Assembly: GCA_019456165.1 (NCBI GenBank)
Contig: VRUJ01000004.1
Span: forward strand, 64,002 to 128,001
Direction of reading: 5' to 3'
Source: Chloroflexota bacterium
GTDB taxonomy: Bacteria > Chloroflexota > Anaerolineae > Anaerolineales > UBA11579
Length of the DNA: 64,000 nt
Both the position numbers and the translations under genes were made by a program. A model generated the notes under the pieces. The model did not search any database. It was given only the letters and a program-made list of their open reading frames with translations, and was not told the origin of the DNA. The stretch's first letter is position 1. Each line of letters begins with the position of its first letter. Of this stretch, positions 59,081 to 64,000 are shown in pieces.

Positions 59081-60058
59081 TCACGGGTAATCTGCTGGAT
59101 TGAGATCCTCAGCAGAAATTCCCAGCCCCTCCAACAAGTTCCTAATGCTGTTCCAATGCACATGCTCCCAGGCCGTGGGGCTGGAATTAGCATTATGGGG
59201 CGCCAGCATTACATTCTGCATGCTCAAGAGTGGGCTGTCCGCCGGGAGAGGTTCCACTTCAAACACATCCAGAGCCGCGCCGCCAATTTTACCCGCTTTT
59301 AAAGCGGATATCAGGGCGGCTTCATCCACTACCGCGCCCCGCGCTGTATTTATCAGAACCGCTTCCGGCTGCATAAGCTCTAGGGTTTGCTGGTTGATCA
59401 AGTGGTGGCTGCTGGGGTTTAAGTCGCAGTTGATACTGATGAAATCGGACTGGGAGAGCAGTGCTTCCAGATCAGTCATCTCCACACCCATTTCAGCGAT
59501 GAAATCAGCTGGAATCTCGACGATATCAGTACCCAGCAATCGCATTCCAAATGCATTGGCCCGCCGCAAAACCGCTCTACCCACATTCCCTACTCCGATA
59601 ACGCCCAATGTGCATTCGCCAAGCGCGCTGCCAGGAATCTTTTGCCAACGGCCCAATTTCATCTCAGCATCCAGCCAAGGTTGGCGGCGGGAAAAAGCCA
59701 GGATATACCCCAAAACCGAATCCGCCACTGGTGTGGTGAAAGCATTAGGCGTGTTGCTCACCTGAATCCCAAGATTAGCTGCTGTATCCTTATCTATAGA
59801 ATCGATTCCCGTCCCCCACTTGGAGATGATTTTGAGCCGCGGTGCGCAGGCTTCAAGGACACGCGCCGTGAAACGATCATCACCGCAAATCACACCATCG
59901 ATCTTCCCGGCGTAGGTTAGCAGTTGCTCCTCGGAGAGGCGCTCTTCTACACTGGCGACGATCAATTCCAGGCCATAACGCTCAAAAACTGGTCGAAAGC
60001 GTTCGGTCATGGGGAGCATATAAGGGGCCGAAAGCAGCACGGATAGAGTTTTTGCCAT
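59081..60058 (-). CDS. D-isomer specific 2-hydroxyacid dehydrogenase
   Basis: This 325-residue NAD-dependent enzyme has the GxGxxG motif TLGVIGVGNVGRAVLRRA. The catalytic set comprises Arg in INTARGAVVDEAAL, Glu in DVFEVEPLP and His in LAPHNANSS. KWGTGIDSIDKDTAANLGI and SNTPNAFTTPVADSVLGYIL are the usual substrate-domain elements. It resembles phosphoglycerate dehydrogenases, but its context suggests a sugar-acid or keto-acid precursor for the polysaccharide. It starts 3 bases after the cytidylyltransferase stop. Confidence 0.88.
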   Translation of the reverse strand: MAKTLSVLLSAPYMLPMTERFRPVFERYGLELIVASVEERLSEEQLLTYAGKIDGVICGDDRFTARVLEACAPRLKIISKWGTGIDSIDKDTAANLGIQVSNTPNAFTTPVADSVLGYILAFSRRQPWLDAEMKLGRWQKIPGSALGECTLGVIGVGNVGRAVLRRANAFGMRLLGTDIVEIPADFIAEMGVEMTDLEALLSQSDFISINCDLNPSSHHLINQQTLELMQPEAVLINTARGAVVDEAALISALKAGKIGGAALDVFEVEPLPADSPLLSMQNVMLAPHNANSSPTAWEHVHWNSIRNLLEGLGISAEDLNPADYP

Positions 60059-60061
60059 TTA

Positions 60062-60757
60062 TTAATCTTCTCCAGATTCCAATCGCCGCTGCATTAGAAA
60101 ATCCGCTATCTGGAAATCGAGCTCTTCATCAATATCCCAAGCCTCATTAGCATCAATCTCAAACATCTCGGGTTTTTCACCGATGCGGTTGCTGCGCACT
60201 TCCAAAGTCTGGCGGCTAAAAATATACAGGCAAGAATTCTCCTCGAAAACGGGCGGCAGATCTTGAGTGCGCAGTAGTTCAGCAGGATCATGATTTATAG
60301 CATTACCTTCAGCGTCGTACAGACGGGTTTTTAAACCGGTCACCGAAAAGAGTGAATCAATCTCCGGGTATTTCTCCAGGAAAGTATGTATCGCTGAGGA
60401 AATCGTCCCGTGTTGCAATAGTGGGTTGGTGCTGTGAGTTTGCAAGTAGAAGTCGGCTGGGACCTGGGCGGTGTCGTGCAGCAAGATTTCGTTCATGGGT
60501 ATTTCCCCAGCACGCAGATTCTCGGGGCGCTCAATAATTCTTACGCTGGGGAAATGTTCGCCTAAACCTTCGATAATTGTGGGGCTATCTGTATCCACGA
60601 CGACCTTAGCAATTTCCGGGCAATTTAATAAAGTCCCCATAATGTGGTGAAATAAGGGTCTACCAGCCAACACCCGGTAGTTCTTGCTAGGGACACGTTC
60701 GGATTCGTGCCGCATTGGCACTAAAGCGATTATCCTTGGTGAGGTTGCTGTGCTCAT
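60062..60757 (-). CDS. Cytidylyltransferase (acylneuraminate/KDO-type, NeuA-like)
   Basis: This 231-residue enzyme has the CMP-sugar synthetase signature IIALVPMRHESERVPSKNYRVLAGRPL. QTHSTNPLLQHGTISSAI aligns with the Q-x-T-S-P region, and EIDANEAWDIDEELDFQIADFLM with the closing metal-binding segment. The usual 'PARxGSkriP' is here PMRHESERVP, a variant seen in less-studied branches. It should activate an acidic sugar as its CMP derivative. Position with 2-hydroxyacid dehydrogenase and SDR genes suggests a small pathway for a non-standard acidic sugar. Confidence 0.87.
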   Translation of the reverse strand: MSTATSPRIIALVPMRHESERVPSKNYRVLAGRPLFHHIMGTLLNCPEIAKVVVDTDSPTIIEGLGEHFPSVRIIERPENLRAGEIPMNEILLHDTAQVPADFYLQTHSTNPLLQHGTISSAIHTFLEKYPEIDSLFSVTGLKTRLYDAEGNAINHDPAELLRTQDLPPVFEENSCLYIFSRQTLEVRSNRIGEKPEMFEIDANEAWDIDEELDFQIADFLMQRRLESGED

Positions 60758-60784
60758 GGTCTTATTTTACCTCCACACAATGCA

Positions 60785-61747
60785 TTACCCCTCGTTTTCC
60801 CCTGGATCTCCGTAATCAATTGGTGGTACATCGCGGGCAGGTTTCTTCTTAGAATTTGACGGCGGGTAGTAGAAAACCCATCTGAGCTGTTGAGTGAGCG
60901 GACCTGAATGACGGTAACCCAGATAAGTTCCCCAGAATTGCATCCAACGGAACCACAGGATGCTTGTTAAGTTTAAAAATAAAACTCGCTCAGTCAAAGC
61001 ATACCAAACGTCATTGAATACGTTGGTCAGATAAAGACGCAGTACAGTCCGCAAGCGAAAACTCTCTTGCGGAAAAATACGTTTGAAGGCCATCGCTTCG
61101 CGTCGAAAACGGTTGAGCACCTGGCGGGGCTTCTCATCATGCACATGCACAATTTCGGCTTCAGCGACGTATGCAACCACATTCCCTTGTGAAATTGCCC
61201 AATGCGCCCAAGCCAAGTCTTCGAGCCCGGTAAGCGATTCATCATAAGCCTGCTTCTCCCACAGTTCGCGGCGGATGGCATCGTTTGCGTTATTACAAAA
61301 TGGGTGTGTCTGTTTAGCTACCGATACCTCAGGGAACCATTGACGGAATAACTGCTGCTCAGAAAATTTTGAATGCGCGTTGCCGCGCTGCTTACCATAG
61401 GTCATGGCGACTTGGGGATCTCCAAAAGGTTTTAGCAGCTTCTCCAACCAATCTGGGTAAAGAGGATAAACATGGGCGCTTACCACCACAATAAACTCGC
61501 CGGATGCCGCCTCTACGCCATAATTAAGCGCACGGCCGAAGGTAAAATCCTCTGGAGCGATCTCAACGACCTGCACGGGATACTGGCTGGCAATTGACAC
61601 AGTTGCATCGCTTGAACCGGAATCTACCAGGATGATCTCCACATCCGCAACCGTTTGCTGCATAATCCCGGTTAACAAGCGCCCGATGTGTTCCTCTTCA
61701 TTATTTGCCCGGATGATAATCGAACACTTAGGAGACACAAGCCTCAC
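60785..61747 (-). CDS. Family 2 glycosyltransferase
   Basis: This 320-residue GT-A enzyme has CSIIIRANNEEEHIGRLLTGIMQQTVADVEIILVDSGSSDAT, then PEDFTFGRALNYGVEAASGEFIVVVSAHVYP. ETLEDLAWAHWA-type acceptor sequence appears as SLTGLEDLAWAHWAI. A basic C-terminus follows amphipathic helices (LTNVFNDVWYALTERV). It resembles rhamnosyltransferase-like GT2 proteins (FTFG..RN pattern). Donor unknown. It is part of the polysaccharide operon. Confidence 0.88.
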   Translation of the reverse strand: MRLVSPKCSIIIRANNEEEHIGRLLTGIMQQTVADVEIILVDSGSSDATVSIASQYPVQVVEIAPEDFTFGRALNYGVEAASGEFIVVVSAHVYPLYPDWLEKLLKPFGDPQVAMTYGKQRGNAHSKFSEQQLFRQWFPEVSVAKQTHPFCNNANDAIRRELWEKQAYDESLTGLEDLAWAHWAISQGNVVAYVAEAEIVHVHDEKPRQVLNRFRREAMAFKRIFPQESFRLRTVLRLYLTNVFNDVWYALTERVLFLNLTSILWFRWMQFWGTYLGYRHSGPLTQQLRWVFYYPPSNSKKKPARDVPPIDYGDPGENEG

Positions 61748-61793
61748 CCTAATCCTGTTGAGAAATGGAGTGAAACATTATGCTGTCTCATCC

Positions 61794-62690
61794 TTATTTC
61801 TTCACCTTGCACACACCTACGGGAATATATTTAGGATCCCATTTGCCCCAAGGCATGCCATTATTCTCAGAAAGAAAATAGAAACTCGCCAGGTTCTCAC
61901 GCAGCTCGGCGCAATCTTGCAGATCTGTGAACAGTTCATCATATTGCTCATAATTGGATGGAACACCCTCATCCAGCTCAAATATTTCTCTTAAGGAGGC
62001 TTCAGAATAATTCCATCCGCCCGACAGTTCATGAAACCAATCCTCGTCACGCCCAGCTCCCAGAGTAGCCAAGAATTTTCCACCTGGTTTTAACACCCGT
62101 AACAACTCTGCCACCACCTCACCCAGCTCATCGGGCGCATTGTGCTCCAATGCGGAGACGGATACAACCGCATCCTGCGAGTCATCTTCGATATCATCCA
62201 ATGTCTTAAGGTTCTGGTTATAAATATAAACCTTCCCACTAATAGGCCGCGGCAGCAAATTGCGTATAAAAGTAACCAGATTCCACAATTGCTGTTTTAC
62301 TTTAATAAGCGCCGTTGCAGGTTGGCGCAGCTGGGCACGAACTGCGGAAATTTTAGAAGACAAGTCTTGTTTACGCAATCCAATAACCGGGAAACTTAAT
62401 TGATAGTGTAAATCCAGGTTTTCACGGCCGCGGCGGTCAACAGACAAAACTTCAACTCCTTCCTGAGCCAAAAACCACTGCATAATTCCCGTACCAGCGC
62501 CCGCATCCAGTATCCGCTGCCCTGGTTTGGGTTGTAGATGTTTAATTATCCATGTTAAATCAAGTAAATAATGCCAGCCAATATCCGTGTTCAGACTGCG
62601 TGCTAACTCCTGTAATTGAAGCACTACGGGGCGCAGTTCATCCAGTAGATCAACAGATAATACTTCTATGCTCTCATTTCGGTCAGTCAT
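61794..62690 (-). CDS. Class I SAM-dependent methyltransferase of the polysaccharide cluster
   Basis: This 298-residue enzyme has motif I as RILDAGAGTGIMQWFLAQEGVEVLSVDR. Motif IV-like sequence is AVVSVSALEHNAPDELGEVVAELLRVLKPGGKFLATLG. The region between (about 100-150) is longer than usual and basic (KTLDDIEDD preceded by a helix with RPISGKVYIYNQ). It ends with a Trp-rich segment (NNGMPWGKWDPKYIPVGVC) typical of glycan-cluster methyltransferases. It overlaps the preceding gene by 8 bases. It likely methylates a sugar. Confidence 0.87.
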   Translation of the reverse strand: MTDRNESIEVLSVDLLDELRPVVLQLQELARSLNTDIGWHYLLDLTWIIKHLQPKPGQRILDAGAGTGIMQWFLAQEGVEVLSVDRRGRENLDLHYQLSFPVIGLRKQDLSSKISAVRAQLRQPATALIKVKQQLWNLVTFIRNLLPRPISGKVYIYNQNLKTLDDIEDDSQDAVVSVSALEHNAPDELGEVVAELLRVLKPGGKFLATLGAGRDEDWFHELSGGWNYSEASLREIFELDEGVPSNYEQYDELFTDLQDCAELRENLASFYFLSENNGMPWGKWDPKYIPVGVCKVKK

Positions 62691-64000
62691 TTATTTCATC
62701 AAATATAAAAGGTTTGGCATTTAGGATGCCCTCATTTAGAATTTTGATAACGTCCGAACGGTTAGGAGTTAGTTGATCTACATGGAAGTCCTTCAGCTTG
62801 ACATATCCAGGAGTTGGATGGGGTGCTATGAAGTCGTTTAACGGAAGCAATGCAATATAAAGCATGTAATAAAGGAAACGTCGGGCATTTTTGCCCATCT
62901 CCTGGGGTACTTCGAGAGATTCAGCTGTCAAAAATTCTTCGGCTCGCTGGCGGTGATCTTGACTCTTTTGAGGGAAGTACACTGTTGGGTAACTAGTGTA
63001 GCGCGCTTTTCCACCACACAAAACAACAGCCCCCATAATCGAAGCTTCTAATCCAATCGAAGAATTGTAAACCATCGCGAACTTAGCTCGTTTAATCAAC
63101 TCATAGGAACTTACATACTCTTGAGAGTCAAAGAAAACCGCATTAGGCAAATGCTCCACTTTGTTATTCTCCACCCATTGGCGTACACTTTCACGGCTTT
63201 CTTTTCCTGGGCGCAGCTCATCAGGATGCGCCCGGATGACAAACAAGGTCTCTGGATGGCTCTTGATAATCTCCAGAACTTGGTCCAACCAGGCAAACAT
63301 GTGCGGGAAAATAATATTTGCATGCACTTGACTGGTATCAAAAATTACGTTCGTAAATATCGGGACGAGTTGCTCAAACTGCTCAATTTTTGTTAATATT
63401 GCATCCTCCAGATTTTGCATCTCGGGCCAAAAGCGAATACCAGCCATGGTGAACTTCCCCTGGGAGCGCTGCATCAGATAGGCATCTAGCCTGGCATTTT
63501 GGGCTTCGGACAATTCAAAATCGGGTGGAATCTCAATTGGATACGCGGTTGCCTCCCCAGTAGTAAAAATAGCTGCATAAGGTTGCAGGCTGGCCTCATG
63601 CGTGATTACGCGCAGGCCGCGCCCTTTAGCTATCCAACGAGCGGTGGCTTCGGGAAACATGGCGCCATTAAAAACTACAATGGCGACAGGGTCAATTCTA
63701 TCTAGAAAAGCAGCAAACTCCTGCCCCACCCGGTGAGCTGAAAGGATATACTCACGCATTAAGAAGCGAGTGGCATGATCATCTATTAAATGGTGCATGC
63801 GCAGCGCCCAGCGCAGTGAGGGCAGCGCCAACTTTCCCAACGGCTGTCCCTGGTATTCCAATACGCTCAAAGCATCGATGCTGAGGTCGTTGATTTCATT
63901 TTCTAAATCGGCGTCAGCTTGATAACTAAACCCATAAGTCTCTGCCTGAGCGAATATACGCTTGGATAGAGCCATACATCTATCACACGGGGGCGCGATG
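62683..64000 (-). CDS. Capsule/surface polysaccharide biosynthesis protein, partial at right edge
   Basis: At least 430 residues are visible. The C-terminal half has a GT-B-like fold: NIIFPHMFAWLDQVLEIIKSHPETLFVIRAHPDE with the RAHPDE motif, and YNSSIGLEASIMGAVVLCGGKARYTSYP, the donor-binding helix of capsule-type (KpsC/KpsS-like) transferases. The N-terminal half has VVFNGAMFPEATARWIAKGRG. ATG 63975 is not certain to be the start: the frame stays open to the window edge (PCDRCMALSKRIFAQAE), so the gene probably begins beyond 64000. It is the most upstream visible gene of the cluster. Confidence 0.78.
   Translation of the reverse strand, partial: IAPPCDRCMALSKRIFAQAETYGFSYQADADLENEINDLSIDALSVLEYQGQPLGKLALPSLRWALRMHHLIDDHATRFLMREYILSAHRVGQEFAAFLDRIDPVAIVVFNGAMFPEATARWIAKGRGLRVITHEASLQPYAAIFTTGEATAYPIEIPPDFELSEAQNARLDAYLMQRSQGKFTMAGIRFWPEMQNLEDAILTKIEQFEQLVPIFTNVIFDTSQVHANIIFPHMFAWLDQVLEIIKSHPETLFVIRAHPDELRPGKESRESVRQWVENNKVEHLPNAVFFDSQEYVSSYELIKRAKFAMVYNSSIGLEASIMGAVVLCGGKARYTSYPTVYFPQKSQDHRQRAEEFLTAESLEVPQEMGKNARRFLYYMLYIALLPLNDFIAPHPTPGYVKLKDFHVDQLTPNRSDVIKILNEGILNAKPFIFDEIND

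Overview
The window looks like chromosomal DNA of a Chloroflexota bacterium, most likely class Anaerolineae. No rRNA or marker tree was available, so this rests on gene content: a fused homocysteine methyltransferase/MTHF reductase, a MutL-like ATPase beside DUF6754-type membrane genes, many Thr/Pro-rich lipoproteins, REP-type palindromes with a REP-associated transposase, and a T-box pheS. Gene density is high and most genes are on the minus strand. No rRNA, tRNA, prophage or CRISPR array was seen.

Layout. 0-4.2 kb: a tandemly duplicated REP-associated tyrosine transposase, a methyltransferase, a nucleotidyltransferase-like protein and the fused methionine/folate enzyme. 4.2-9.1 kb: an AT-rich accessory block that truncates an aldo/keto reductase and holds two GT39-like membrane protein genes, one split by an IS30 element. 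9.1-20 kb: housekeeping genes, including a VOC protein, an S9 peptidase, pheS-pheT (T-box controlled, with an IR-bounded four-helix-bundle cassette between them), a GAF protein, a PlsC-like acyltransferase and a PpiC-type foldase lipoprotein. 20.4-23.5 kb: a DegT aminotransferase, a DUF92 protein, a phased array of DnaA boxes and a PH-like membrane protein.

23.7-32.3 kb is the most interesting region. Eight co-directional genes, several overlapping by 1-4 bases and preceded by a good sigma70-like promoter, encode a MutL-family actin-like ATPase, three membrane proteins, a large zinc-ribbon/acidic-repeat membrane protein, a beta-rich soluble protein and a protein ending in an LPDSG-TM-Arg sorting-like signal. 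No glutamate mutase subunit is present. I interpret it as an uncharacterised envelope-spanning ATPase complex.

32.4-38.9 kb: a 132-bp MITE, an LRR plus FG-GAP-like surface protein broken by two single-base insertions, an AarF/UbiB kinase, coaBC, and a hicBA module with a frameshifted toxin that is flanked by a duplicated coaBC 5' end. 38.9-43.4 kb: the pantothenate/CoA operon panB-panE-cupin-panC-lipoprotein-coaX(-coaBC) behind a structured leader. 43.5-45.6 kb: a type II restriction-modification pair. 45.7-49.7 kb: tandem paralogous beta-propeller lipoproteins and a sulfotransferase.

50.4-64 kb: a minus-strand surface-polysaccharide cluster containing glycosyltransferases (one fused to a sulfotransferase), an O-antigen ligase-like protein, a Wzz-like protein, and a probable CMP-activated sugar-acid branch (cytidylyltransferase, 2-hydroxyacid dehydrogenase, SDR, DUF115). 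It continues beyond the right edge.
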